A program made the position numbers and the translations under genes. Source: Methylophaga sp. OBS4 (GTDB taxonomy: Bacteria; Pseudomonadota; Gammaproteobacteria; Nitrosococcales; Methylophagaceae). From it: a stretch of DNA of 62,892 nt. The DNA lies in the NCBI RefSeq assembly GCF_026319305.1, contig NZ_JAPDMV010000018.1, positions 1 through 62,892 of the forward strand. The letters are read 5' to 3'. Positions 44,234 to 54,750 of this stretch are shown one piece after another (positions within the stretch are counted from its first letter, which is position 1; the number at the start of each line of letters is the position of its first letter). Under the pieces are notes generated by a model. That model ran no database searches. It worked only from the letters and a program-made list of their open reading frames with translations, and had not been told where the DNA came from.

Positions 44234-46807
44234 ATGCAAATTGATAAATTAACCAGCAAGTTTCAGGAAGCGTTGGCAGCGGCCCAAAGCATGGCAGTCG
44301 GCCGTGATCATCAGTTCATCGAACCGGCTCACCTGATGCTGGCATTGCTGGCTCAGCAAAACGGCAGCGTCAAACCGGTTTTGGCACAAAGTGGCGTTAA
44401 CGTGCCGGCATACCAGGCTGATCTGGAGCAGCAGTTATCGCGCAGTGCCCGTGTTGAAGGCGGCAGCGGTGATATTCATGTGTCACAAGACCTGAATCGT
44501 CTGCTCAACCAGACCGACAAACTGGCGCAGCAAAGACAGGACCAGTATATTTCCAGCGAACTGTTTGTGCTGGCGGTGGTGGCAGACAAAAATCAGGCCG
44601 GTGAGTTATTGCGAAAACATGGCGCCAGCAAAGCCGCGCTGGAAGCTGTAATCGAAAAAATGCGTGGAGGCGAACGTGTGACCGATCCCAATGCCGAAGA
44701 ACAGCGCCAGGCGCTGGAGAAATATACGATTGATCTGACTGCCCGTGCCGAGAGCGGCAAGCTGGATCCTGTTATCGGCCGTGATGATGAAATACGCCGT
44801 ACTATCCAGGTATTGCAGCGTCGCACCAAAAATAATCCGGTGCTGATTGGCGAACCCGGTGTTGGTAAAACCGCCATTGTCGAAGGACTGGCCCAGCGTA
44901 TCGTGAATGGGGAAGTGCCGGAAGGCATGAAACACAAACGCGTCTTGTCACTGGATATGGGCTCATTGATTGCCGGTGCTAAATACCGTGGCGAATTTGA
45001 AGAACGTTTAAAAGCCTTATTGAATGATCTTTCCAAACAGGAAGGTCAGATTATTCTGTTTATCGATGAACTTCACACCATGGTCGGAGCCGGTAAAGCA
45101 GAAGGCGCGATGGATGCCGGTAATATGCTCAAACCTGCGCTGGCACGGGGGGAGTTGCATTGCATCGGGGCGACAACATTGGATGAATATCGCCAGTATG
45201 TGGAAAAAGATGCAGCTCTGGAGCGACGGTTCCAGAAAGTGTTGGTAGGTGAACCGACGGTAGAATCCACCATTGCGATATTGCGTGGCCTCAGTGAGCG
45301 TTACGAACTGCATCACGGGGTGGATATTACCGATCCGGCGATTGTCGCTGCCGCGACTTTGTCACACCGCTATATTACCGATCGCAATCTGCCGGATAAA
45401 GCCATCGATTTAATTGATGAGGCGGCCAGTCGTATCCGTATGGAAATTGATTCCAAACCGGAAGTGCTGGACAGACTCGAACGGCGTCTGATTCAGCTTA
45501 AAATCGAGCGGGTGGCACTGAAGAAAGAAAGCGACGAGGCCTCAAAAAAACGGCTGGAAACACTCGAAGCCGAAATGAAGAAACTGGCACGTGAATACAC
45601 CGATCTTGAAGAAGTCTGGAAATCGGAAAAAGCCGCCTTGCATGGCAGTCAGCACGTCAAGGAAGAACTGGAAAAAGCCAGATTGGAACTGGATGCCGCC
45701 AATCGCAATGCTGACTATGAAAAAATGGCCAAACTGCAATATGGCCGCATTCCGGAACTGGAAAAACAACTGGATATGGCCACCCAGGCCGAGATGCAGG
45801 AGTTTACGCTGCTGCGTAACAAAGTCGGTGAGGAAGAAATTGCTGAAATTGTTTCCAAGTGGACCGGCATTCCGGTATCCAAAATGCTCGAAGGTGAGCG
45901 GGATAAGTTACTGAAAATGGATGAAGCCCTGCACCAGCGGGTGGTGGGACAGGATGAAGCCGTTACTTCCGTGGCTAATGCAATTCGCCGCAGCCGTGCC
46001 GGTTTATCTGATCCAAACCGTCCCAATGGATCTTTTCTGTTCCTGGGACCGACCGGGGTTGGTAAGACGGAACTATGCAAGGCGCTGGCAACATTTTTGT
46101 TCGATACCGAAGAAGCCATGGTCAGGATTGATATGTCCGAGTTTATGGAAAAACATTCGGTCGCCAGGCTGGTTGGAGCGCCTCCTGGTTATGTCGGTTA
46201 TGAGGAAGGCGGCTATCTGACGGAAGCTGTCAGGCGGAAACCGTATTCGGTGATTCTGCTGGATGAAGTGGAAAAAGCGCATCCGGATGTGTTCAATATT
46301 TTGTTGCAGGTGCTGGATGATGGCCGTCTGACCGATGGTCAGGGCCGTACCGTCGACTTTCGCAATACCGTGGTGGTGATGACTTCCAACCTGGGTTCCA
46401 ATCTGATTCAGGAAATGGCAGGCGAGGAAAATTACGCCCAGATGAAACAGGCGGTGATGGAAATTGTAGCGCAGCATTTCCGCCCTGAATTTATCAATCG
46501 TGTTGACGATGTGGTGGTGTTTCATCCCCTTGAACAAGCACAAATCCGCGTTATTGCCGATATTCAGCTGGAGCATTTGCGTGCAAGGCTGGCCGAACGT
46601 GAGATTAAGCTGGAACTGTCAGACGAAGCGCTGGATATGATTGCCGCCGCCGGTTTCGATCCGGTTTATGGGGCTCGGCCGTTGAAACGGGTGATCCAGC
46701 ATGAACTGGAAAATCCGCTGGCACAGGATCTGCTGTCAGGCAGCTTTAATGCAGGCGATACGATTAGCGTGTCGGTAGACAACGATAAACTGGTCTTCAA
46801 GCACTGA
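44234..46807 (+). CDS. clpB: Disaggregase ClpB
   Basis: An 857-residue AAA+ disaggregase that works with DnaK to rescue aggregated proteins. It has N-terminal Clp repeats (about 1-145), the first ATPase domain with GEPGVGKT near residue 205, the coiled-coil M domain (about 405-530, [24 protein letters not shown]), and the second ATPase domain with GPTGVGKT near 605. The length matches E. coli ClpB. A sigma-32 promoter precedes it and a terminator follows. Confidence 0.97.
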   Translation: MQIDKLTSKFQEALAAAQSMAVGRDHQFIEPAHLMLALLAQQNGSVKPVLAQSGVNVPAYQADLEQQLSRSARVEGGSGDIHVSQDLNRLLNQTDKLAQQRQDQYISSELFVLAVVADKNQAGELLRKHGASKAALEAVIEKMRGGERVTDPNAEEQRQALEKYTIDLTARAESGKLDPVIGRDDEIRRTIQVLQRRTKNNPVLIGEPGVGKTAIVEGLAQRIVNGEVPEGMKHKRVLSLDMGSLIAGAKYRGEFEERLKALLNDLSKQEGQIILFIDELHTMVGAGKAEGAMDAGNMLKPALARGELHCIGATTLDEYRQYVEKDAALERRFQKVLVGEPTVESTIAILRGLSERYELHHGVDITDPAIVAAATLSHRYITDRNLPDKAIDLIDEAASRIRMEIDSKPEVLDRLERRLIQLKIERVALKKESDEASKKRLETLEAEMKKLAREYTDLEEVWKSEKAALHGSQHVKEELEKARLELDAANRNADYEKMAKLQYGRIPELEKQLDMATQAEMQEFTLLRNKVGEEEIAEIVSKWTGIPVSKMLEGERDKLLKMDEALHQRVVGQDEAVTSVANAIRRSRAGLSDPNRPNGSFLFLGPTGVGKTELCKALATFLFDTEEAMVRIDMSEFMEKHSVARLVGAPPGYVGYEEGGYLTEAVRRKPYSVILLDEVEKAHPDVFNILLQVLDDGRLTDGQGRTVDFRNTVVVMTSNLGSNLIQEMAGEENYAQMKQAVMEIVAQHFRPEFINRVDDVVVFHPLEQAQIRVIADIQLEHLRARLAEREIKLELSDEALDMIAAAGFDPVYGARPLKRVIQHELENPLAQDLLSGSFNAGDTISVSVDNDKLVFKH

Positions 46808-46808
46808 T

Positions 46809-46836
46809 AAAAAGCCCTGCGAGTCAGGGCTTTTTA
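46809..46836 (+). terminator. Rho-independent terminator of clpB
   Basis: AAAAAGCCCTG and CAGGGCTTTTT form an 11-base stem with a CGAGT-like loop followed by a T-rich run. It begins 2 bp after the clpB stop. Its symmetry means it could act on either strand. Confidence 0.85.
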
Positions 46837-46927
46837 TATTTATTTCTACTAAATAGGTATCTACCTGGTTGTATAGATTAGGTGCTTGATATAATTGTCA
46901 GCTTTTGTTTGAAACTGAGAAGCTGTG

Positions 46928-47776
46928 ATGTCTGATTTTGGCAAGTTCGTTGATGCTTTCACGCCAGCGGAAGTCGCTGAAAAAGTGAAAACACTCGGTG
47001 TGGTTAAGGCGAATATGCCCGCTTTCCCGCTGGTGATATTGTCTTTGATGGCTGGTGCGTTCATCGCTTTTGGTGCCATGTACTATAACCTGGTAATTAC
47101 TGACAGTCATGCCTCATACGGCATAACAAAACTGGTGGGCGGCCTGGTGTTTTCATTAGGCTTTATCCTGGTCGTTATTGCCGGTGCCGAACTGTTCACC
47201 GGTAATACGCTGGTCATCATGGCCTATGCAAAAGGCGAAGTGGGATTCTGGGGGCTGATGCGTAACTGGGGTATCGTCTATATCGGTAATGCCATCGGCG
47301 CACTAGTTATGGTTTACCTGGTTTACTTGTCAGGTTATCTGGACAATGCCCATCACCTGGTAGGTGCGACGGCCATTAAGGTGGGTCTGTCAAAAGTCGA
47401 TCATACGATGACGGAAGCCTTCGTGCGCGGTCTTTTCTGCAATGTGCTGGTGTGTCTGGCGAGCTGGATGGTGTACGCATCAAGGACAGTGACTGATAAG
47501 GTCTTGGCGATTCTTTTTCCGATCTCAGCTTTTGTGGCAATGGGCTTTGAACACTGTATTGCGAATATGTACATGATCCCTGTTGCCATCCTGGCTTCAA
47601 TGGATCCGAGTATTGTTGCTGCCAGTGGTATTGATGCAGCTCTGTTGGCGAACCTGTCTTTGCATGGCCTTATCAGCAATATTATTCCGGTGACTTTGGG
47701 TAATATTGTCGGTGGTGCCGGCTTTGTGGCGATGGCTTATTATCTGGTGTTTGTGTTCTCACGGCCCAACGAATAA
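46928..47776 (+). CDS. Formate/nitrite transporter family channel
   Basis: A 282-residue FNT protein that forms a pentameric channel for small anions such as formate, nitrite or hydrosulfide. Six helices are visible between residues about 35 and 280. AELFTGNTLVIM (near residue 95) and ITLGN-like VTLGNIVGGAGFV near the end are FNT signatures. No formate or nitrite enzyme gene is next to it, so the substrate is open. The ATG at 46928 (GTG just before it) has a GAGAAGCTGTG leader. Confidence 0.85.
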   Translation: MSDFGKFVDAFTPAEVAEKVKTLGVVKANMPAFPLVILSLMAGAFIAFGAMYYNLVITDSHASYGITKLVGGLVFSLGFILVVIAGAELFTGNTLVIMAYAKGEVGFWGLMRNWGIVYIGNAIGALVMVYLVYLSGYLDNAHHLVGATAIKVGLSKVDHTMTEAFVRGLFCNVLVCLASWMVYASRTVTDKVLAILFPISAFVAMGFEHCIANMYMIPVAILASMDPSIVAASGIDAALLANLSLHGLISNIIPVTLGNIVGGAGFVAMAYYLVFVFSRPNE

Positions 47777-47885
47777 GCGATAAAGCTGGTGTTCTTTCAA
47801 TTTGATATTGTTGCGTTCAGTTGGTCTGTCAGCGTTCAGGTCAAAACGTCACAGGGTTGCGGAACCCGGCATGAAAGAGCACCAG

Positions 47886-50051
47886 TCAGTCCAGGGGAGA
47901 AGTAATTACGGTTGGACTGGCCTGAGAAGGATGCCAGTTCTCATCTTTTCTGATAGCGGAGTCAGGCCGCCCTATGTAATAGCCCTGGGCATAATCAACG
48001 CCATATTGGCTGAGCATGTTTAACACGGCCTCATTTTCGACAAATTCAGCGATGGTTTTGCGTCCCAGACCTTTTGCAACGTCAATCAATGCTTTGACAA
48101 ATAACTGGTCATCTGCATTTTTATCAAGGTCTTTAATGAATATGCCGTCTATTTTGATGATATCAACGGGCAGTTCACGCATGTAGTTGAAGGAGGCAAA
48201 ACCGACACCGAAATCATCCAGCGAAAACTGGCAGCCGAGGGCTTTGACCGCAGTCATCATCAGTTTCGCTTGCTGCAGATTCGAGACTACCGCCGTTTCC
48301 GTTACTTCAAATATCAATCCGGTTGGATCAATGGCCAATTTCTTGATGAGTTTTTTCAGCAGCGGCAACAGTACCGGGGCATCGACAATAGAGCCCGACA
48401 GGTTGATCGCGAGTTTGGTTTTCATGCCTTTTTTCTGCATTGCCGCCAGTTTCCGCATCCCGTGTTGAATGACATAGTGATCAATGCTCTGAATCAGGCC
48501 CACCTCTTCGGCAATCTCAATAAATTTACCGGGCATACGCACTTCCCCTGTATTAGGATCACGCATGCGTATCAGCACTTCATAATGCTGAATGGTGTTT
48601 GCTTCGATGTTCAAAATCGGCTGGTAGTGCAAGACAAACAGATTATGTTCCAGCGCCTCTTCGATTTTGTGTTTCCAGAACACGCGGGTTTCAAGCTGTT
48701 CGATAGTGTGGTCATCACCTGAGAAAACATGGTAACTACCTTTGCCGTTGGCTTTTGCCTTGTACATGGCCAGATCGGCAAAGCCCATCAACTCATGAAT
48801 ACTGGCATCATGGATCGGAAAGTTAACAATACCGATACTGGTAGAAACTTTATGTTTAACGCTGCCATATTCAAGCTGGATTCTACTCAGCTCACTGATG
48901 ATTTTTTGGGACAGTATCACCGCGCCGATTTCATCACTTTCAGGCATCAGCACTGCAAATTCGTCTCCGCCTAATCTTGCAACCAGATCTGTGAAACGGG
49001 TAACACGCTTAAGTGTTTTGGCTACGATTTTAAGTAATTCGTCGCCAGCGCCATGGCCACTGGTGTCGTTGATATCCTTGAATTGATCCAGGTCAAGAAA
49101 TAACAAGCTGTTGTTGTGATTGTAGCGTATGGCGGTACGCAGGGATTTCTCAAACTCTTCAGTAAACTTGCGGCGATTGCACAGATCCGTGAGCGGATCA
49201 TGTTCTGCCATCCATACGATGCGTTTCTCGGCTTCTTTTTTCTCGGTCATATCCAGACCGACCGACAGCAAAACGGCCTTTGATGCGTGATTTTCCAGTC
49301 TGGAATGCAACCAGGATATGTGACGGATGCGGCCGTCCTTGTCAATGAGTTCTGATTCCTGCTGGGCGATGGGCAGATTGCCAGCAAATAATTCGTGAAA
49401 AAACGTCTGTGCCTCAGTCCAGTTACCGGCAGGGAAAAAACGCGCGACATCCGAGTTGAGGACTTGCAATTCGGTATAGCCGGTAATTTTTTCACCGTAG
49501 TCGTTAAACATGGTGATTTGAAAATCTTCATTAATAGTCAGAATGATAAGCTGTGCAGTATCAAGCAGGTTTTTTACAAAGTCCCGTTCACCGCGCAGTT
49601 CTTCATTGGTAGCGTTGATTGTGCGTGTGCGCTGAATAACATTGGCATCCAGCTGTTCGAGAATACTCGATAACTGCAATGATGCCGCCTGCAGTTCACC
49701 AATTTCTTTTAGATGGGTCTGATTCTCGATTTGCTGGAAAATCTGTTTGGCTTCATCGTATTTTTTGGATGATAGCAATGGTAAGGCATGGGTGATGCGT
49801 TCCAGGTTGTCCAATGGCCGCGCCAGGGCCTGATAATTTCTAATAGCAAAAAGTCCGGCAAAGACCAGTAAAACCAATGCTGCAAGTGAGTAGTAGAGTA
49901 CAAAATAAAGCCAATTGAGATTGGCATTAGTCGCGTGTTGGTAATAGAGGTAGCTGGATACTGCCAGCGCCGTTACACCAGCGAGTAGCACACTGATAAA
50001 GGTTCTTACGGCTGTCTGCCATTGAAGGCTGTCACGCGAGATTTTCGCCAT
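47886..50051 (-). CDS. PAS-GGDEF-EAL c-di-GMP enzyme
   Basis: A 721-residue membrane protein. Two helices (about 14-34 and 46-70) and a HAMP-like linker are followed by a PAS domain (about 155-275). The GGDEF domain has the intact motif RLGGDEFAVL. The EAL domain begins YEVLIRM (EVL instead of EAL) and keeps IDPTGLIFEVTET, DDFGVGFASF and AEFVEN, so both activities may exist. It would tune c-di-GMP for the PilZ and adhesin systems in the window. Confidence 0.9.
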   Translation of the reverse strand: MAKISRDSLQWQTAVRTFISVLLAGVTALAVSSYLYYQHATNANLNWLYFVLYYSLAALVLLVFAGLFAIRNYQALARPLDNLERITHALPLLSSKKYDEAKQIFQQIENQTHLKEIGELQAASLQLSSILEQLDANVIQRTRTINATNEELRGERDFVKNLLDTAQLIILTINEDFQITMFNDYGEKITGYTELQVLNSDVARFFPAGNWTEAQTFFHELFAGNLPIAQQESELIDKDGRIRHISWLHSRLENHASKAVLLSVGLDMTEKKEAEKRIVWMAEHDPLTDLCNRRKFTEEFEKSLRTAIRYNHNNSLLFLDLDQFKDINDTSGHGAGDELLKIVAKTLKRVTRFTDLVARLGGDEFAVLMPESDEIGAVILSQKIISELSRIQLEYGSVKHKVSTSIGIVNFPIHDASIHELMGFADLAMYKAKANGKGSYHVFSGDDHTIEQLETRVFWKHKIEEALEHNLFVLHYQPILNIEANTIQHYEVLIRMRDPNTGEVRMPGKFIEIAEEVGLIQSIDHYVIQHGMRKLAAMQKKGMKTKLAINLSGSIVDAPVLLPLLKKLIKKLAIDPTGLIFEVTETAVVSNLQQAKLMMTAVKALGCQFSLDDFGVGFASFNYMRELPVDIIKIDGIFIKDLDKNADDQLFVKALIDVAKGLGRKTIAEFVENEAVLNMLSQYGVDYAQGYYIGRPDSAIRKDENWHPSQASPTVITSPLD

Positions 50052-50098
50052 ATATAAAATCCGTTCCTATGCGAATACGACACGCCCCCAGGCGTTAA

Positions 50099-50941
50099 CT
50101 ATGATCGCTTTTCATTATCAGACACTTTTCTCAATACCCAGTCAAGTGCATTAACCGGCAAAATCCGTTTCAGAATCGCAAACAGATAGGTGGGAAATGT
50201 CACGTAGTATCGAATGCTCGGTTTTTTAGCCTGCAACGCATGTAATAGTTTGGCGACCACGGCTTCCGGCGGTAAGGTGAAAGGTGCTGTAGGGCCTTGT
50301 TTGTTGAGGCGGGCCTCCATTGCTTCATAGACTTGGTGATGGGCACTGTTGTGTTTGTCGATATTTTGCTGATATTTGGCAAAAGCATTGGCGCGAAAGT
50401 GGCTCAAGATCGGCCCCGGCTCAATCAGACTGATATGAATGCCACTGCCATGCAGCTCCAGTCTCAAGGTATCAGCCAGACCTTCGATGGCATATTTGCT
50501 GGCGTTGTAGGCACCACGATAAGCCAGCGCAATAAAACCCAGTACAGAACTGTTATAGATGATACGGCCATGACCCTGTTGCCGCATTTGTTTGATGACC
50601 AGGTTGGTCAGTTGCTGAGTACCGAATACATTGGTTTCAAATTGCTCCCGTAATGCCGATCTGGACAGATCTTCTACCGCGCCGGGCTGACCATAAGCGG
50701 CATTATTGAATAAGGCGTCTATACGCCCGTTAAAAGTGTCCAGTGTGAATTGAAAAGCCTGGCTGATACTGTTTTCATTGTTCAGATCAAGCAGGGTGAC
50801 GGTCAGACCCGTCTGTTCAAGTCGGGTTTTGTCATCAGCATTGCGTACGGTGGCGATTACATTAAAACCACGTTGATGTAAAATCTGCGCAGCAGTAAAA
50901 CCGATGCCGCTGGAACAACCGGTAATCAAAATATTCTTCAT
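50099..50941 (-). CDS. Short-chain dehydrogenase/reductase
   Basis: A 280-residue SDR. ITGCSSGIGF (TGxxxGIG) is the cofactor loop near the N-terminus, LFNNAAYG the NNAG motif, and the catalytic set includes IIYNSSVLGF with Ser and YNASKYAIEGL (YxxxK). The substrate is unknown. The start at 50941 removes an upstream non-conserved tail. It lies upstream of the GGDEF-EAL gene with 47 bp between them. Confidence 0.9.
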   Translation of the reverse strand: MKNILITGCSSGIGFTAAQILHQRGFNVIATVRNADDKTRLEQTGLTVTLLDLNNENSISQAFQFTLDTFNGRIDALFNNAAYGQPGAVEDLSRSALREQFETNVFGTQQLTNLVIKQMRQQGHGRIIYNSSVLGFIALAYRGAYNASKYAIEGLADTLRLELHGSGIHISLIEPGPILSHFRANAFAKYQQNIDKHNSAHHQVYEAMEARLNKQGPTAPFTLPPEAVVAKLLHALQAKKPSIRYYVTFPTYLFAILKRILPVNALDWVLRKVSDNEKRS

Positions 50942-51066
50942 GGATGAATCAGCCCGGCCATATTTATAAAGTATAGGTTGCACTTTAACGCATGTTTGGG
51001 TAAATGTTTAAGCATTGCGGCCGATACATGGGATATATTCTGTCAGTTTCATTCATAAAGCCTCTT

Positions 51067-51903
51067 ATGCTGCAAACGCAAGAAATCAGTTCAGTTGATT
51101 ATCAATGCTTCAAGCAATTTCTTGAAGATGCCTGCGGTATTCTGCTGGGTGACGGTAAGCAATATCTTATTGTCAGCAGGCTGACCAAGCTGCTCAGAGA
51201 AGAGAAAATCAGCAATGTAGCTGACTTGCTGGTCGCTATCAGGCTTGGACAGCCCCGCCATTTACGCGATGCGGTTATTGATGCGATGACCACTAACGAA
51301 ACCTCATGGTTTCGCGATGGCACACCTTTTGAAACATTAGGGCAGGTCGTTTTACCCACGCTGGAGCAGCAACGACCAAGCCCGCTGCGCATTTGGTCAT
51401 CCGCCTGTTCGTCGGGTCAGGAGCCTTACACTATCAGCATCACATTAAGCGAGTACGCCCGTAGGGTGCCAAACAGCCGGCTGGCTGGCAGTCAGATTAT
51501 TGCCACCGATATATCCACTTCGATGTTGAGTCAGGCCAGGCTGGCCGAGTATGAGAGTGTGGCATTGGGAAGAGGACTGTCGGAATCACGGCGGCAGCAG
51601 TTCTTCACCCGTGTGGGTGAAAGTTGGCGGGTAAAAGAGGATATCCGGCAGCGCGTCAGTTTCAGAGAACAGAATCTGCTGCAGAGCTTTGCAACGCTGG
51701 GCCGTTTTGACATTATTTTCTGCCGTAATGTGCTGATTTATTTCTCGGCTGAGCGCAAGCAGGACATTCTGAAACGTATGGCGCAAACACTGAACCGGGG
51801 CGGTTATCTGTTTCTGGGTGCCTCGGAAACCATCAGTGGCTATTCTGATGCTTTTGAGCTGGTTCGCACACCGTTTGGCAGTGTTTATAAACGAAAAGAT
51901 TAA
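51067..51903 (+). CDS. Orphan CheR-type methyltransferase
   Basis: A 278-residue CheR protein. The N-terminal helical domain (about 8-75) carries DAMTTNETSWFRDGTPFETL, and the SAM domain RIWSSACSSGQEPYTISI and FCRNVLIYF. It would methylate glutamates in chemoreceptors. No chemotaxis receptor, CheA, CheW or CheB is nearby, so its targets are elsewhere. The start is uncertain: ATGs at 51004 and 51028 are in frame; 51067 begins the conserved part. Confidence 0.85.
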   Translation: MLQTQEISSVDYQCFKQFLEDACGILLGDGKQYLIVSRLTKLLREEKISNVADLLVAIRLGQPRHLRDAVIDAMTTNETSWFRDGTPFETLGQVVLPTLEQQRPSPLRIWSSACSSGQEPYTISITLSEYARRVPNSRLAGSQIIATDISTSMLSQARLAEYESVALGRGLSESRRQQFFTRVGESWRVKEDIRQRVSFREQNLLQSFATLGRFDIIFCRNVLIYFSAERKQDILKRMAQTLNRGGYLFLGASETISGYSDAFELVRTPFGSVYKRKD

Positions 51904-52565
51904 CTGGAATCTTTCGTGATTCTGGTTTGCTCGTCAGTCGATGGTTTTGGCTCTGCCGGGGGCGGCGGTTCACATAACCCCAGCCAGCTGCCGATACGGC
52001 GGAAAATCACCTTGAACAGCCGCCACAGCCTGGGTAACAGCCAGATCATCAAAATGATGAACAACACCAAGGCCATCAGGAACAGCACCGGATGATTCAA
52101 CGCGGCCCACAAACCGCCGATCACCAGCAAGTCTTCAGTAATGGATGCGCCCCAGTTGCTAACCGGTTCGGGCGAGGTGTTGATCAGCAAACGGCTGCCT
52201 GCCTTGGTGGTATGACTGCCTGCTGCAAGCGCGCCACCCAGAATCGCCGCGGTTAATTCCACCGCCGGCGTCACATCACCGACAGCGCTGGCAGCCAGCA
52301 TGGCGCCTGCCGGGATACGGATAAAGGTATGCAAGCTGTCCCAACCGGAGTCCACGCCCGGGATCTTGTCGGCGAAAAACTCAACGCAGTACATGAAACC
52401 CGCTGCCGTCATGACCATCGGGTTGCTCAATACCTGTAATTCTTCTGGCAGTACGATGTTACCGGTCATGCCCATATAGCCGAGCATAAAGATAGTGGCG
52501 TATAGATTGATACCGCTGGCCCAGGCCGCGCCCATACTGAGAGCGATGATACTCACTGCATCCAT
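51900..52565 (-). CDS. DUF4126 family membrane protein
   Basis: A 221-residue inner-membrane protein. [21 protein letters not shown] and [22 protein letters not shown] with [22 protein letters not shown] match DUF4126, which has no known function. About four to five helices and a charged Pro-rich C-terminus are visible. It overlaps the cheR stop by 4 bp on the opposite strand. Confidence 0.85.
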   Translation of the reverse strand: MDAVSIIALSMGAAWASGINLYATIFMLGYMGMTGNIVLPEELQVLSNPMVMTAAGFMYCVEFFADKIPGVDSGWDSLHTFIRIPAGAMLAASAVGDVTPAVELTAAILGGALAAGSHTTKAGSRLLINTSPEPVSNWGASITEDLLVIGGLWAALNHPVLFLMALVLFIILMIWLLPRLWRLFKVIFRRIGSWLGLCEPPPPAEPKPSTDEQTRITKDSS

Positions 52566-52621
52566 CGTTTTATTCTCCGTTTTGCTATAGTGATGGCTTA
52601 TTGGTCACAAGGATTACGTTG

Positions 52622-53380
52622 ATGATAACCCGAACTGAACTTCTCGCCTATCTGGACGAGACGCTGGAGCCGGGACGCTTTCAGGATTACTGCCCCAACG
52701 GGTTACAGGTTGCCGGCCGGGAACAGGTGACAACGCTGGTGAGCGGGGTAACCGCCAGCCAGGCTTTGATAGAGGCTGCACTGGAACGGGAGGCTGATGC
52801 CATTCTGGTACATCATGGTTATTTCTGGCGTGGTGAAGACCCCCGGATCGTCGGTATCAAACAGCGACGGCTGAAACTACTGCTGGAAAACGATATCAAC
52901 TTACTGGCTTATCATTTGCCTTTGGATGCCCATCCTTCTCTGGGCAATAATGCCCAACTGGCCCGCTTACTCGACATCGAGATTGACGGCCGCATCTCCG
53001 GTACCGGTGACCCGGCGCTTGCGCTGTGTGGCTGTCTGCGGCAATCGCTGACATTGACCCGGTTTGCTGACGAAGTTCGTCAGACGTTGCAGCGTGAGCC
53101 GCTGGTGATTCAGGGGCACGACCGGCCTATTACCACGATAGGCTGGTGTACCGGTGCCGCACAAGGCTATTTGCAACAAGCGGCGGAGTTGGGGCTGGAT
53201 GTGTTTGTCAGCGGAGAAATATCAGAGCCAACGGTGCACCTTGCCCGCGAACTGGGTATCAACTACATTGCTGCCGGACATCATGCGACTGAGCGCTATG
53301 GTGTGCAGGCGCTGGGGCAGGAGCTGGCACAAAGATTCAATATCCGCCATCATTTCATTGATATCGACAATCCGGTGTAA
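52622..53380 (+). CDS. Nif3-like dinuclear metal protein (YbgI type)
   Basis: A 252-residue Nif3/YbgI protein, a hexameric metal-binding hydrolase-like protein; often annotated as GTP cyclohydrolase I type 2. LVHHGYFW (H near residue 65), [15 protein letters not shown] and [11 protein letters not shown] are metal motifs. AAGGGT-like AAGGATT lies upstream of ATG 52622, which is chosen over an earlier in-frame start. It is followed by yihY after 8 bp. Confidence 0.9.
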   Translation: MITRTELLAYLDETLEPGRFQDYCPNGLQVAGREQVTTLVSGVTASQALIEAALEREADAILVHHGYFWRGEDPRIVGIKQRRLKLLLENDINLLAYHLPLDAHPSLGNNAQLARLLDIEIDGRISGTGDPALALCGCLRQSLTLTRFADEVRQTLQREPLVIQGHDRPITTIGWCTGAAQGYLQQAAELGLDVFVSGEISEPTVHLARELGINYIAAGHHATERYGVQALGQELAQRFNIRHHFIDIDNPV

Positions 53381-53388
53381 ACAGTATT

Positions 53389-54750
53389 ATGACTAATCCT
53401 TATTCGCAACGACTCCACGCCAAACTGATGCAGTTGCGACACTTTTTCCATGTATCGCTGTGGCAGGAAATTCCGGAGCAGGCCTCCGCCTTGTGGCAAT
53501 TGTGGCTGAATACGCTGCGGGTTTCCTACATTATGATCAGGGAGCTGGCTACCGGTGAACTGAATCTGCGTGCGATGAGCCTGGTGTTCACGACGCTGCT
53601 ATCGCTGGTGCCGCTGATTGCTGTTGCTTTTTCTGTGCTGAAAGCCTTTGGTGTACACAATCAGATGGAGCCGTTATTGCTTGGATTACTGGAGCCGCTG
53701 GGAGAACGAGGGCCGGAAATCACCGCCAATATCATCGGCTTTGTGCAAAACGTTAAAGTCGGTGTGCTGGGGTCGCTGGGTCTGGCGATGCTGTTCTACA
53801 CTATCATTGCCCTGGTGCAGAAAATCGAAAACGCCTTTAACTTTGTCTGGCGGGTAAAACGGTCACGCTCGCTGGCCCGTCGCTTTACCGATTATCTCAG
53901 CGTGGTGATGATTGGGCCGGTACTGGTGTTTTCGGCGCTGGGCCTGGCGACGACAGTGCTTGATCACGAAGTGGTTCAACAACTGCGATCCATTGAACCT
54001 TTCGGCACATTATTGCTCATTGTCACTAAATTACTGCCTTACATCATGATTATTCTGGCATTTACCTTCCTTTATAAATTCATCCCCAATACCAAGGTCA
54101 ATTTTAGTCCGGCACTGATCGGTGCCACGGTGGCGGGTGTGTTATGGATCTCGATTGGTACTTTGTTTGCGTCATTTGTTGCTTCCTCAACTAACTACAC
54201 AGCGATTTATTCCAGTTTTGCCATCCTGTTTTTCTTTATGATCTGGTTGTATCTGGCGTGGTTTATCTTGCTAACCGGTTCGCAGGTGGCGTTTTATCTG
54301 CAGCATCCTAAACTGGTACAGATGGCGGGCAAACCGCTGACGCTGAGTCCCAGATTACGTGAGAAAGAAGGTTTGTGGCTGATGACCGTTATTGCCAGAC
54401 GTTTTTGTAAAAACCAGCCGCCTTTGACTGTACAGGCATTGGAAGAACGATCCGGATTGACTAATAACGCCGTGCAGGAGCTGCTTAATAATCTGGAAAA
54501 AGGTGGCCTGCTGGCCGAACTGGCCGGTGAAGAAACCCGTTATGTGCCGGCACAGGATGTTGCCTCAATTAAAGTGGCCGCGGTTTTGAATTGCTTGCGA
54601 ACGTCGGAAGAAAACAGCAACTGGACGATAAAAAGCCTGGCCGACCAGGACGTGAACAAACTGTTACAGGATATCGGCAATGCCCAGGCTGAAGTGTTGG
54701 GTGATCTGACCTTGCGTGAGCTGGCTATGGGAGTAAAAAAGCATGAATGA
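53389..54750 (+). CDS. YihY/BrkB family membrane protein with C-terminal winged-helix-like part
   Basis: A 453-residue protein with six hydrophobic helices in residues about 60-310 (MSLVFTTLLSLVPLIAVAFSVL and SSFAILFFFMIWLYLAWFILL are family segments). A soluble C-terminal part (about 330-453) with LTVQALEERSGLTNNAVQELLNNLEKGG looks like a winged-helix domain. This extension is common in gamma/beta YihY. Function is not established. It overlaps coaBC by 8 bp. Confidence 0.85.
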   Translation: MTNPYSQRLHAKLMQLRHFFHVSLWQEIPEQASALWQLWLNTLRVSYIMIRELATGELNLRAMSLVFTTLLSLVPLIAVAFSVLKAFGVHNQMEPLLLGLLEPLGERGPEITANIIGFVQNVKVGVLGSLGLAMLFYTIIALVQKIENAFNFVWRVKRSRSLARRFTDYLSVVMIGPVLVFSALGLATTVLDHEVVQQLRSIEPFGTLLLIVTKLLPYIMIILAFTFLYKFIPNTKVNFSPALIGATVAGVLWISIGTLFASFVASSTNYTAIYSSFAILFFFMIWLYLAWFILLTGSQVAFYLQHPKLVQMAGKPLTLSPRLREKEGLWLMTVIARRFCKNQPPLTVQALEERSGLTNNAVQELLNNLEKGGLLAELAGEETRYVPAQDVASIKVAAVLNCLRTSEENSNWTIKSLADQDVNKLLQDIGNAQAEVLGDLTLRELAMGVKKHE

